The notes beneath the pieces were generated by a model that was not told where the DNA came from, searched no databases, and worked only from the letters and a program-made list of their open reading frames with translations. A stretch of DNA of 43,813 nucleotides from contig CALGUD010000097.1 in the NCBI GenBank assembly GCA_937901915.1, positions 1-43,813 on the forward strand. Reading direction: 5' to 3'. Shown piece by piece: positions 31,509 to 39,749 of this stretch. Position numbers and translations under genes: made by a program. The stretch is from an uncultured Flavobacteriaceae bacterium. Its GTDB lineage: Bacteria; Bacteroidota; Bacteroidia; Flavobacteriales; Flavobacteriaceae. The stretch's first letter is position 1, and the number at the start of each line of letters is the position of its first letter.

Positions 31509-32684
31509 TTAATCTTTTAGGGTTTGACTGTGTTTGATTATATAAAGATATCTAATAGACAGCATAATAAGTATTGGAATAATTACTACAGGAAAAACCT
31601 GAATCTTAAACATCCAAAAAATAAATACAAGGCCAATTAAGCCCAGAGGCAATAATATGTATTTAAGTATCCATTTTTTCATATCTTTTTTAACCAAATA
31701 AAAACTCACTATTATGTTAAGTGGAAAAGCCCATAGAAAATTATAATTAAATTTGGTCATAGTATGATCGGTAGCAAACCAAAGAAGCAATATAAAAATA
31801 CCAATTAAGCCTGTGAGAAAGAATAGCGTAAAATCCAACCACTTGCTTCTCTTATTTTTTTTGTAATCTAAGTATGTTACAAATCCAACAAATAGCATTA
31901 GGACAGAAAACAGAAATCCGGGACTTAGAAAAAAGGATTCATTTTCTTTAATATTTTCACCTCCACTTACAAGTGTGTTGGTTTCTTTTACCATGGATTT
32001 ATTTTTATGTGTAGCATTTTCGAAAGCATACATAACGTAATCAGGTAAAAACATATACTCATAAGGGGTAGCTTTTCTGTCAATTTTACTACCTAAACCA
32101 AGATCAATCCCCAGGCTTCCCCATGAGTTGGCACTTAAATTCATTTGTATAAGTTCGCGGAATGTATATTCTTCTTTAATATGGGAATCATCAAATTGAA
32201 TATTGTTATTCAGCACTTCTTCCAGTACATCCCTGATTTTTGTAGAACAATTATCAAAGAAAAAATCATAAAGGTATTCCTTGTTTTCGGGTTTTGCATT
32301 AATGTTCAGGAAGTTGAATAATTCGTTTTTTTCATCAGGACTAAGGTTCAGCACTTGTTCTTTAACCCATCTGCCTTCAACTTTATAATTGTACACAAAA
32401 TCTTCAAAATAACTTACGCTTAATTCATAGAGCAATTTACCCTGAGCAAATTTTATATAGAAATTTGGTTTATTAAAGTCAAAAGTTCCGTAATTATAAG
32501 CTATATCGAGTTTTAATGCAGGATCCTTAACCCTGAAAGCACTATGTCCGAATGAAGAGTATAATTCTTCGCCGGGACCACAGGTTATAATACTTATTTC
32601 AGCTTGAGGTGATAATTTAATGTTCTGTCCCAGTACCAAAAGAGGCATGAATAATAAAAAAAATAAAAATTTTGTCTTCTTCAT
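31509..32684 (-). CDS. DUF4105 / Lnb-type membrane protein (putative lipoprotein N-acyltransferase)
   Basis: The 391-residue protein has a signal peptide (MKKTKFLFFLLFMPLLVLGQ), a periplasmic DUF4105 domain (about 25-240) and five membrane helices (about 260-385). The domain has SFGHSAFR with H47 and FDNCSTKIRD with C146, the likely catalytic pair. Proteins of this architecture in Bacteroides have been identified as the lipoprotein N-acyltransferase Lnb, which completes triacylation in the phylum that lacks Lnt. By analogy this gene could acylate the lipoproteins encoded elsewhere in the window. It is 33 bp upstream of the ABC-F gene on the same strand. Confidence 0.82.
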   Translation of the reverse strand: MKKTKFLFFLLFMPLLVLGQNIKLSPQAEISIITCGPGEELYSSFGHSAFRVKDPALKLDIAYNYGTFDFNKPNFYIKFAQGKLLYELSVSYFEDFVYNYKVEGRWVKEQVLNLSPDEKNELFNFLNINAKPENKEYLYDFFFDNCSTKIRDVLEEVLNNNIQFDDSHIKEEYTFRELIQMNLSANSWGSLGIDLGLGSKIDRKATPYEYMFLPDYVMYAFENATHKNKSMVKETNTLVSGGENIKENESFFLSPGFLFSVLMLFVGFVTYLDYKKNKRSKWLDFTLFFLTGLIGIFILLLWFATDHTMTKFNYNFLWAFPLNIIVSFYLVKKDMKKWILKYILLPLGLIGLVFIFWMFKIQVFPVVIIPILIMLSIRYLYIIKHSQTLKD

Positions 32685-32825
32685 TCAAAGATTGATAACG
32701 AATGCTAATATCTGACAATTTTATCAAACTATTAAATTGAAATAATTAATAAGAAGTTAAACTTATAAATTACATTTCTAAACTTTCAAAAAGTTTATAG
32801 TATTTTTACATTAAACTAATTGATA

Positions 32826-33593
32826 ATGAAGAAGTATATTCCTAATATTATTACACTCTTAAATCTTTTTTGTGGTACTGTGGCTGTAATTTTTGCAGTA
32901 AAGAATGAATTGGAAACAGCGGCTGTTTTTGCTTTTGCGGGTATTGTTTTTGATTTTTTTGATGGCCTGGCAGCGAGGGCTTTAAAAGTACAAAGTGAAT
33001 TAGGTGTGCAATTGGATTCTTTAGCCGATATGGTTACATGTGGTGTAGTGCCGGGGATAGTGATGTTTCAGCTTTTTAATATGCTTTCTGGCAATTCCGG
33101 CTCATGGGGATATGAAGATGCACATACGGATACGATGTATTGGATAGGCTTTCAACTTCCTTTATTACCATTATTAGGTCTGTTAATTACGCTTGCATCG
33201 GCTTATAGGTTGGCAAAATTTAATATTGATGAAAACCAGGTTTCCTCTTTTATAGGGTTGCCTACTCCGGCAAATACACTTTTTATTTTATCATTACCAT
33301 TAATAATTGCTTACCAGGGAAATGATCTTATAAACAGTATTATTATTAATGAATGGTTTTTAATCATAGTTACTTTAATAAGCTCTTATATGCTAAATGC
33401 CAAAGTTGAACTTTTTGCTTTGAAGTTTAAAGACTGGCGTTTTAAAGGAAATGGAGTTAAATATTCATTTTTGTTACTGTCATTTGTTTGTTTAATAGTA
33501 TTAAAGTTTGCAGCCATTCCGTTAATTATAGTCGGATATGTACTCACTTCATATTTTAATGGATTGGTAAAGAAAGACCAATCTACGCAATAA
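32826..33593 (+). CDS. pssA: CDP-diacylglycerol-serine O-phosphatidyltransferase
   Basis: The 255-residue (from ATG at 32826) integral membrane enzyme makes phosphatidylserine, the precursor of phosphatidylethanolamine. The CDP-alcohol phosphotransferase motif is complete: FDFFDGLAARALKVQSELG, then VQLDSLAD, with the spacing DG-x2-AR-x8-G-x3-D-x3-D. About eight hydrophobic segments follow the usual PssA pattern. A TTG two codons earlier (32820) is a less likely start. It is divergent from the Lnb-type gene. Its 3' side is a 235-bp gap in which I see only the terminator of the convergent gene. Confidence 0.93.
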   Translation: MKKYIPNIITLLNLFCGTVAVIFAVKNELETAAVFAFAGIVFDFFDGLAARALKVQSELGVQLDSLADMVTCGVVPGIVMFQLFNMLSGNSGSWGYEDAHTDTMYWIGFQLPLLPLLGLLITLASAYRLAKFNIDENQVSSFIGLPTPANTLFILSLPLIIAYQGNDLINSIIINEWFLIIVTLISSYMLNAKVELFALKFKDWRFKGNGVKYSFLLLSFVCLIVLKFAAIPLIIVGYVLTSYFNGLVKKDQSTQ

Positions 33594-33772
33594 GGTTGAA
33601 AATACACGGGTTAGTATACAAAAAAGATCAGTCGATCAGAGTTTATAAACATTTAAGCTTTCACTCACTCCTCCAATAAATTAATTACAAAGAAGTTTAA
33701 TTGTATTGTAGTTAATGAAATCTTGCTTTTTTGTTGACTTAATAAGTTTTATCTATTTTTTGAATACTTTAT

Positions 33773-33802
33773 ATAAAAAAAGCTCCTAACAACAGGAGCT
33801 TA
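33773..33802 (-). terminator. rho-independent terminator after the exported hypothetical gene
   Basis: Arms AGCTCCT (33781-33787) and AGGAGCT (33794-33800) form a hairpin. On minus it is followed by a run of seven Ts (33780-33774). It lies 26 bp past the stop of the gene at 33828-34382; the plus side has only a short T run, so it acts mainly on minus. Confidence 0.8.
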
Positions 33803-33827
33803 AAGTTTTTATTGTAATTAAGATTTT

Positions 33828-34382
33828 CTAATCACTTACCAAAGGTGCTTTATGAATAAATTCTTCTACTATTTCTTTTGGAAGAGTCCTGGTTAAACGG
33901 TCTCTTTCTGAAACTAAATTTGGTTCATTGCATCCATTGTATGTCACTTTTATTTTCTTAACATTATCCATGAAAATTTTAAATTCTTCAGCAGAAAACT
34001 GATATTTAAAATTCTCAGTAAAATAAAAATTCTTACTTATTTTTCTCTCATCTGAATCTTCTAACTGAAGCGTCGGAGTATTATAAGTTGTTAGTGTACG
34101 GCCTTTATAATCCACCATATCAATGCTTAAATGTGTAATAAAACCTTTTTTGGCTTTAGAAAACTGTTCTAATGATACTGATAATGTTCCGTCGGAAGCT
34201 AAAACAATGTCCAGGTTGTTAATATAAAAATGCTCATTGCATAATTTGTCAGAGGTCTCACTTTTAAGAGATAAAACAACCTCACCATTGATTTCCGGAA
34301 TATGATTGGCAGAACTGATAAAGGGTAAAAACGATAGAAAAAGTATAATATATCGTAGTCTATAAGAGTAATTTAGCAACAT
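33828..34382 (-). CDS. exported hypothetical protein
   Basis: I do not recognise this 184-residue protein. It has a signal peptide (MLLNYSYRLRYIILFLSFLPFISSA) and a soluble periplasmic part with two cysteines (LCNEHF and NGCNEP) that could form a disulfide. Alternating hydrophobic residues suggest beta strands (NNLDIVLASDGTLSVSL, then FITHLSIDMVDYKGRTL). The C-terminus is helical and contains ERDRLTRTLPKEIVEEFIHK. I start it at ATG 34382; a TTG at 34391 would add three residues. It is a single gene between pssA (convergent) and lptB (upstream, co-oriented, 136 bp), with its own terminator. Confidence 0.65.
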   Translation of the reverse strand: MLLNYSYRLRYIILFLSFLPFISSANHIPEINGEVVLSLKSETSDKLCNEHFYINNLDIVLASDGTLSVSLEQFSKAKKGFITHLSIDMVDYKGRTLTTYNTPTLQLEDSDERKISKNFYFTENFKYQFSAEEFKIFMDNVKKIKVTYNGCNEPNLVSERDRLTRTLPKEIVEEFIHKAPLVSD

Positions 34383-34494
34383 AGTGTTCAATTTAGGGGT
34401 TAAACAGTAACTAATGTACGGAAATAATTTAACAACGCAATAATTATTTGTTGTTTTTTTTAAATTCTCATCAAAACCAGGGATGGATATGTGA

Positions 34495-34511
34495 TGTAAT
34501 GTAATGTAATG
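34495..34511. repeat. short tandem repeat (TGTAA)x3
   Basis: TGTAATGTAATGTAATG lies 7 bp from the lptB stop codon. It is a small slippage-type repeat in the 3' flank of lptB with no evident function. Confidence 0.7.
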
Positions 34512-34517
34512 GGGTTT

Positions 34518-35258
34518 TTAAATGTCAATTTTTTTCTTTCGTAATTCGAAATTCTGACCAAGGTAAACTTTTCTAACCATTTCATCAGCAGCCAGTTCTT
34601 CAGGAATTCCTGCTTTTAAGATATTCCCTTCAAACATTAAATAGGAACGTTCTGTAATTGCAAGTGTTTCCTGTACATTGTGGTCGGTAATGAGAATTCC
34701 TATATTTCTGTTTTTTAGCTGGGCAACAATGCGTTGAATATCTTCAACCGCAACCGGATCTACGCCAGCAAATGGTTCATCAAGCAGAATAAATTTAGGG
34801 TCGGTGGCTAAAGCCCTGGCAATTTCTGTTCTCCTTCTTTCACCTCCAGAGAGAAGATCACCTCGTCTTTTTCTTTTTTCGGTAAGGCCAAATTCTTCTA
34901 AAAGGCGTTCCATACGCTCTTTTTGCTCACTTTTGGAGAGTTTGGTAAGTTGTAAAACTGATAATATATTATCTTCTACGCTAAGTTTTCTGAAAACAGA
35001 TGCTTCCTGAGCAAGGTAACCAATACCGTTTTGAGCCCTTTTATACATTGGAAACTTCGTTATTTCTGTATTGTCAAGGAATATTTTACCTCCATTTGGT
35101 TTAATAAGCCCAACTATCATATAAAAAGAAGTAGTTTTGCCTGCACCGTTAGGTCCCAGAAGTCCAACAATTTCACCACGGTTTACTTCAAGGGAAATTC
35201 CTTTTACTACGGGTCTCCCTTTATAGGATTTTATTATTTCTTCGGCTCTTAACTTCAT
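34518..35258 (-). CDS. lptB: LPS export ABC transporter ATP-binding protein
   Basis: The 246-residue ATPase powers the LptB2FGC complex that extracts LPS from the inner membrane. It has Walker A GPNGAGKTTSFYM, the Q-loop YLAQEASVFRKLSV, the signature LSGGERRRTEIARAL, Walker B FILLDEPFAGVDPVAV and the switch H in ITDHNVQETL, all characteristic of LptB and not of a generic ABC ATPase. I start it at ATG 35258; a TTG at 35267 would add MKI. It belongs to the recQ-kdsD-tatC-lptB block, a recurrent Bacteroidota order as far as I recall, 133 bp downstream of tatC. Confidence 0.95.
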   Translation of the reverse strand: MKLRAEEIIKSYKGRPVVKGISLEVNRGEIVGLLGPNGAGKTTSFYMIVGLIKPNGGKIFLDNTEITKFPMYKRAQNGIGYLAQEASVFRKLSVEDNILSVLQLTKLSKSEQKERMERLLEEFGLTEKRKRRGDLLSGGERRRTEIARALATDPKFILLDEPFAGVDPVAVEDIQRIVAQLKNRNIGILITDHNVQETLAITERSYLMFEGNILKAGIPEELAADEMVRKVYLGQNFELRKKKIDI

Positions 35259-35391
35259 AATTTTCAATTATAAGTTTCAAAATTAGATATTTATGAATGA
35301 AACTCTTCAATTTTATAAAAACATTATGTAAATGTATAATCTTTCAAGTTCAGAATCTTTTAATCCATTCTTAACCGGGTACTATTTAGAT

Positions 35392-36234
35392 TTATTTACG
35401 GACTTTGACATTCTTTTTCATTTTTCGTTCCTCTTTTCGTATCACCCTTTTTGATATGTATATACTTATTTCATATAAAACGAGAACGGGTATTGCTACT
35501 ATAATCTGACTGGTAACATCGGGAGGTGTAATCACGGCAGAGATAATCAAAATTACTACAAGTGAAATTTTGCGGTACTTTCTTAGAGATTCAGGGGTTA
35601 CAAGGCCAACTTTGGTTAAGAAAAAGATAACAATGGGTAATTGAAAAATTAAACCACACGCTATTACAGAAGTTCTCACTGTAGAAATATAAGATGCGAT
35701 ATCTATATCATTGAACACTTGTTCACTTACAGTATAGGTAGCTAAAAAATTAATAGATAAAGGAGCAATTACATAGTAGCCAAATGATACCCCAAGGAAA
35801 AATAAAAAGGAGGCTATAAATATAAATCCGCGTGAATGGTTTCTTTCTTTATCGTATAACCCCGGACTGATAAATTTCCATACTTCATATAAAATATACG
35901 GAAATCCTACAATAAACCCGGCCCAGATGGATGTCCAGATATGCGCCGAGAATTGCCCGGCCATTTCCCGGCTCTGTAACCGGAAAGGAAGTTCACCTGT
36001 ACAAAAAGTTTCGTCAAGCCCCAAAGTTTTGGAAATCCAACAGAAAAATTTATACGTTGGGAAATCCATTTTCTTTGGCCCGAAAATAACAGTGTCAAAA
36101 ATAAAATCTTTAGCTGTAAAGGCAGCAATGCCAATAATCACTACTGCGATTGTTGCCCGAATTAAATGCCATCTTAATTCCTCCAGATGGTCTAAAAAAG
36201 ACATTTCTTGATTTTCAGTACTTTTTTTTGCCAT
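35392..36234 (-). CDS. tatC: Sec-independent protein translocase TatC
   Basis: The 280-residue protein has six membrane helices and the TatC marks: MSFLDHLEELRWHLIRA at the N-terminus, which recognises the twin-arginine signal, and FPYILYEVWKFISPGLYDKER in the first periplasmic/cytoplasmic loops. A PPDVTSQIIVAIPVLVLYEISI motif ends the core. The second periplasmic loop is extended (about residues 44-80) compared with E. coli (258 residues), and the C-terminus is very basic. Its ATG overlaps the kdsD stop (TAATG), so the two are translationally coupled. TatA/TatB partners are not in this window. Confidence 0.95.
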   Translation of the reverse strand: MAKKSTENQEMSFLDHLEELRWHLIRATIAVVIIGIAAFTAKDFIFDTVIFGPKKMDFPTYKFFCWISKTLGLDETFCTGELPFRLQSREMAGQFSAHIWTSIWAGFIVGFPYILYEVWKFISPGLYDKERNHSRGFIFIASFLFFLGVSFGYYVIAPLSINFLATYTVSEQVFNDIDIASYISTVRTSVIACGLIFQLPIVIFFLTKVGLVTPESLRKYRKISLVVILIISAVITPPDVTSQIIVAIPVLVLYEISIYISKRVIRKEERKMKKNVKVRK

Positions 36235-37199
36235 TATATTATGCCTTCTTTTATTAGATCATGAAGATGTATAACGCCCGCATATTCACCATTGCTTTCA
36301 ACTAAAAGTTGAGAAATTTCATTAAGTTCCATTAATTCCAGTGCATCAACTGCCATTGCACTTGATTTAATGGCCTTTGGATTGGCGGACATGATATCCC
36401 TAGCTTTTAAATCGTTTATAATATCATATTTATTGAGCATTCTTCGAATATCACCATCAGTAATTACACCAATTATTTTATTATTTTCCACGACAGCAGT
36501 TATTCCAAGCATTTTCTCTGAAATTTCAACAATTACTGTTTTAAGGTTGTCTTCAGGGCTTACCCTAGGCTTCATATTTACAGAAGAAATATCGTTTACC
36601 CTTAAATATAGTCTCTTTCCCAAAGAGCCTCCCGGGTGGAATTTCGCAAAATCTTCTTTACTGAACCCTCGTAAATCTAACAGGCAAATGGCCAGCGCAT
36701 CACCTAATACCAATTGTGCTGTTGTGCTTGTTGTCGGCGCAAGGTTATGAGGGCAGGCTTCTTTTTCTACATAAGAATTAAGTACAAAATCAGAATTTTT
36801 AGCCAAGTATGAATCCGGATTAGAAGTAATGGAAATTACCTTATTATCACTATTTTTTATTAGTGGTAATAACACTTTAACCTCAGGAGTATTACCGCTT
36901 TTAGAAATACATACTACAATATCATCCTTTTGTATAATGCCTATATCGCCGTGAATTGCATCGGCAGCATGCAAGAAAATGGAAGGTGTTCCGGTTGAGT
37001 TTAAGGTGGCCACAATTTTATTGGCTATAATGGCACTTTTACCAACTCCGGTTACTACAACCCTGCCTTTAGAGTTGAAAATCAATTCAGTAGCTTTCGC
37101 AAATTCATCGTCTACAAAATCTGCTAAATTATTAATAGCTTTGCTTTGATTTTTAATAACTTTTCTGGCAATTTCAACAATAGTATTGTGAGTATTCAA
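36234..37199 (-). CDS. kdsD: D-arabinose-5-phosphate isomerase (KpsF/GutQ/KdsD family)
   Basis: The 321-residue enzyme converts ribulose-5-phosphate to arabinose-5-phosphate, the first step to Kdo for LPS. A SIS domain has GRVVVTGVGKSAIIANKI, STGTPSIFLHAADAIHGDIG and CISKSGNTPEV; two CBS repeats follow (about 205-321). Conserved sequence begins at NTHNTIVEIARKVI, so I take TTG at 37197-37199 as the start. The frame stays open upstream to 37406, but that part is unconserved and would run through the recQ promoter and start. There is no ATG near the conserved N-terminus. It is coupled to tatC by TAATG. Confidence 0.92.
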   Translation of the reverse strand: MNTHNTIVEIARKVIKNQSKAINNLADFVDDEFAKATELIFNSKGRVVVTGVGKSAIIANKIVATLNSTGTPSIFLHAADAIHGDIGIIQKDDIVVCISKSGNTPEVKVLLPLIKNSDNKVISITSNPDSYLAKNSDFVLNSYVEKEACPHNLAPTTSTTAQLVLGDALAICLLDLRGFSKEDFAKFHPGGSLGKRLYLRVNDISSVNMKPRVSPEDNLKTVIVEISEKMLGITAVVENNKIIGVITDGDIRRMLNKYDIINDLKARDIMSANPKAIKSSAMAVDALELMELNEISQLLVESNGEYAGVIHLHDLIKEGII

Positions 37200-37214
37200 T
37201 TTTATAATTTTGAG

Positions 37215-37245
37215 TTTGCAAAAAGATAAGAAAGTCTTATCTTTA
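37215..37245. promoter_or_regulatory. recQ promoter with overlapping palindrome between recQ and kdsD
   Basis: On plus, TTTG (37215-37218), 19 nt, then TATCTTTA (37238-37245) is a good Bacteroidota promoter for recQ (ATG 37282). The same bases form a perfect 9-bp inverted repeat, AAAGATAAG (37222-37230), AAAGT loop, CTTATCTTT (37236-37244). Because of this symmetry the minus strand also carries TATCTTTT facing kdsD. It could be an operator or simply mirrored -7 elements. Confidence 0.6.
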
Positions 37246-37281
37246 GAAGTACAAATGTATGTAAAATAGTAAAACGATAGG

Positions 37282-39483
37282 ATGGATAACACCAAAATCG
37301 ACTTGCGCTCAATGTTAAAAAAGCATTTTGGGTTTGATGAATTTAAAGGGCTGCAGGAGAGTGTAATTGAATCTATAGTCGCAAATACAAATACTTTTGT
37401 TATCATGCCAACGGGAGGAGGTAAATCTTTATGTTATCAACTTCCGGCCTTGTTTAAAGAGGGAACTGCCATTGTAGTATCACCTCTTATAGCATTAATG
37501 AAAAATCAGGTTGATGCTTTGAGGGGAATATCTTCGGAACATGGAATTGCCCATGTATTAAACTCATCTTTAACCAAAACAGAGGTTAAGCAGGTTATGG
37601 ATGATATTAAAAAGGGAATTACAAAACTTTTATATGTTGCCCCGGAATCTTTAAATAAAAATGAGTATGTCGATTTTTTAAAATCGCATACAATTTCTTT
37701 TGTTGCCATAGATGAAGCCCACTGTATCTCAGAATGGGGGCATGATTTCAGGCCAGAATACCGTAATTTAAGGACTATTATTAACCGTTTGGGAGATAAT
37801 ATTCCTATTATCGCATTAACAGCTACAGCAACCCCTAAAGTACAGGAAGATATTATAAAAAACCTGAATATGGGTGATGCGAAAACTTTTAAAGCTTCAT
37901 TCAACAGGCCAAATTTATATTATGAAGTGCGCCCAAAAACAAAAAACGTAGACGCCGATATTATTCGTTTTATAAAACAAAATACCGGTAAGTCCGGAAT
38001 AATTTATTGTCTTAGCCGTAAAAAAGTTGAAGAGTTAGCACAGGTACTACAGGTAAATGGAGTAAGCTCGGTGCCCTACCATGCAGGATTAGATGCAAAA
38101 ACAAGGTCTAAACACCAGGATATGTTTTTAATGGAAGATGTAGATGTTGTTGTAGCAACTATAGCTTTTGGAATGGGTATTGATAAACCGGATGTTCGAT
38201 ATGTAATTCATCATGACATACCTAAAAGTATAGAAAGCTACTATCAGGAAACCGGTAGGGCAGGAAGAGATGGTGGTGAGGGGCATTGCCTGGCATTTTA
38301 TGCGTATAAGGATATTGAGAAACTTGAAAAATTCATGAGCGGAAAGCCTGTTGCAGAGCAGGAAATAGGCCATGCCTTATTGCAAGACATGGTAGCATAC
38401 GCCGAGACATCAATGTCCCGTAGAAAATATATTTTGCATTATTTCGGGGAAGAATTTGATGAAGTAAATGGTGAAGGTGCCGGTATGGATGACAATTCCC
38501 GAAATCCAAAGAAAAAAGTTGAAGCCAAAGATGAGGTAGTGAAACTTTTGTCGGTTATTCGAGATACCATGGAAAAGTATAAGGCTAAGGAAATAGTAAA
38601 TACAGTTATTGGTAGAGAAAACGCTGTAATTGTTTCGTACAGAACAAATGAAAAGCCTTTTTTTGGTATTGGAAGGGAGAAAGATGATAAATTCTGGATG
38701 GCTTTGGTACGCCAGGTTATGGTTGCAAAACTTATACGAAAAGAAATAGAACAATACGGGGTTTTACATTTAACAGAAGCAGGTAAATCATTCCTTGAAA
38801 ACCCTACATCTTTTATGATGACTGAGGATCATATTTATAGCAAAACAGATGAAGCCGCGGTGGATACAGGAGGAAATTCCTTTGGAAGTGTAACGGACCC
38901 TGTTTTGTTAAAAATGCTTAAAGGGTTAAGGAAAGAACAAGCCAAAAAATTAGAATTACCCCCTTCAATAATTTTTCAGGAACCTTCTTTAGAAGATATG
39001 GCATTAAAATACCCTATGAGCCTGGAAGAAATGAGTAATATACATGGAGTAGGAGAGGGTAAAGCCAAAAAATTCGGAGTCCCTTTTGTTGAACTTATTA
39101 AAAAATATGTTGAGGAAAATGACATTTCCCGTCCCGATGACCTTATTGTAAAATCTACCGGATCTAACTCAGCACTAAAATTATATGTAATACAAAGTGT
39201 AGACAGAAAAATGCCGTTAGATGATATAGCGTCCGCCAAAGGATTATCTATGGATGATTTTATAAAGGAAATGGAGCGTATTGTTTACATGGGTACCAAA
39301 CTAAATATTGATTATTGGATTGATGAAATTTTAGATGAAGACCAGCAGGAAGAACTCTACGAATACTTTATTGAGGCTAATGATGATAGGATATCATTAG
39401 CTATGGAGGAATTTGATGGGGATTATGAAGATGAGGAATTACGTTTATACCGGATTAAGTTCATTAGTGACGTTGCAAATTAG
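37282..39483 (+). CDS. recQ: ATP-dependent DNA helicase RecQ, zinc-less form
   Basis: The 733-residue helicase unwinds DNA in recombination and fork repair. Walker A is MPTGGGKSL (42-50), DEAH lies at 144-147 with the aromatic-rich loop CISEWGHDFRPEY, and the arginine-finger motif is QETGRAGRD (322-330). The RQC region follows, but SRRKYILHYFGEEFDE continues into EVNGEGAGMDDN (about 394-405), where E. coli RecQ has its four zinc cysteines; none is present. A winged-helix and an HRDC domain (SLEEMSNIHGVGEGKAKKFG) follow, then an acidic extension. The protein is longer than E. coli RecQ (about 610). The start is ATG 37282, and two hairpin/terminators lie downstream. Confidence 0.94.
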   Translation: MDNTKIDLRSMLKKHFGFDEFKGLQESVIESIVANTNTFVIMPTGGGKSLCYQLPALFKEGTAIVVSPLIALMKNQVDALRGISSEHGIAHVLNSSLTKTEVKQVMDDIKKGITKLLYVAPESLNKNEYVDFLKSHTISFVAIDEAHCISEWGHDFRPEYRNLRTIINRLGDNIPIIALTATATPKVQEDIIKNLNMGDAKTFKASFNRPNLYYEVRPKTKNVDADIIRFIKQNTGKSGIIYCLSRKKVEELAQVLQVNGVSSVPYHAGLDAKTRSKHQDMFLMEDVDVVVATIAFGMGIDKPDVRYVIHHDIPKSIESYYQETGRAGRDGGEGHCLAFYAYKDIEKLEKFMSGKPVAEQEIGHALLQDMVAYAETSMSRRKYILHYFGEEFDEVNGEGAGMDDNSRNPKKKVEAKDEVVKLLSVIRDTMEKYKAKEIVNTVIGRENAVIVSYRTNEKPFFGIGREKDDKFWMALVRQVMVAKLIRKEIEQYGVLHLTEAGKSFLENPTSFMMTEDHIYSKTDEAAVDTGGNSFGSVTDPVLLKMLKGLRKEQAKKLELPPSIIFQEPSLEDMALKYPMSLEEMSNIHGVGEGKAKKFGVPFVELIKKYVEENDISRPDDLIVKSTGSNSALKLYVIQSVDRKMPLDDIASAKGLSMDDFIKEMERIVYMGTKLNIDYWIDEILDEDQQEELYEYFIEANDDRISLAMEEFDGDYEDEELRLYRIKFISDVAN

Positions 39484-39490
39484 CGAAACT

Positions 39491-39565
39491 ACAATTTCAA
39501 CCCTGCCGTTAGGTAGGGTTGAAATTGTTTAGTTGAGCTAATCCCGCCCTGGCGGGATCTTTTTT
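39491..39565 (+). terminator. double hairpin and terminator after recQ, copy 1
   Basis: A perfect 14-bp inverted repeat, ACAATTTCAACCCT (39491-39504) and AGGGTTGAAATTGT (39515-39528), is followed by ATCCCGCC-CT-GGCGGGAT (39541-39558) and CTTTTTT. The second hairpin is a textbook rho-independent terminator, starting 58 bp after the recQ stop codon. Confidence 0.85.
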
Positions 39566-39604
39566 ATAGATATAGAAGTTTTTATTAACTAAGACATGAT
39601 CCAT

Positions 39605-39696
39605 CCTGCCGATAGGTAGGGTTGAAATTGTTTAGTTGTGCCCGTACCAGAGGGTACATTTGGGCGGGTTAATCGCGCCCTGGCGGGATCTTTTTT
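39605..39696 (+). repeat. second, diverged copy of the recQ hairpin/terminator
   Basis: CCTGCCGATAGGTAGGG and the following TTGAAATTGTTTAGTTG (39605-39638) repeat 39502-39535 with one change, and AATCGCGCCCTGGCGGGATC plus TTTTTT (39671-39696) repeats the terminator with one stem mismatch. Between them copy 2 has about 32 extra bases (39639-39670) containing GTACC-AGAG-GGTAC. Its left 14-bp arm is missing, so only the terminator hairpin would fold. Confidence 0.8.
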
Positions 39697-39749
39697 AGAT
39701 ATTAAAGTTATACAACCCTTTCATGAGTATAAAAAACTTCAAGCAATAT

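Noticed and set aside
33594..33772. Possible small gene or RNA between pssA and the terminator
   Set aside because: The stretch is AT-rich with frequent stops in all frames and no hairpin other than the known terminator.
37200..37406. N-terminal extension of kdsD up to 37406
   Set aside because: The frame is open but encodes no KpsF/GutQ-like sequence, and it would cross the recQ promoter and the first 125 bases of recQ. Conserved sequence begins after the TTG at 37199.
38410..38754. Antisense open frame of about 114 codons inside recQ
   Set aside because: It is rich in Phe, Ile and Ser as expected of a shadow of an acidic, lysine-rich coding strand, and it has no recognisable domain.
39491..39696. 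CRISPR-like or tRNA-like structure after recQ
   Set aside because: There are two copies only, with hairpins ending in T runs. These are terminators, and no cloverleaf can be drawn.
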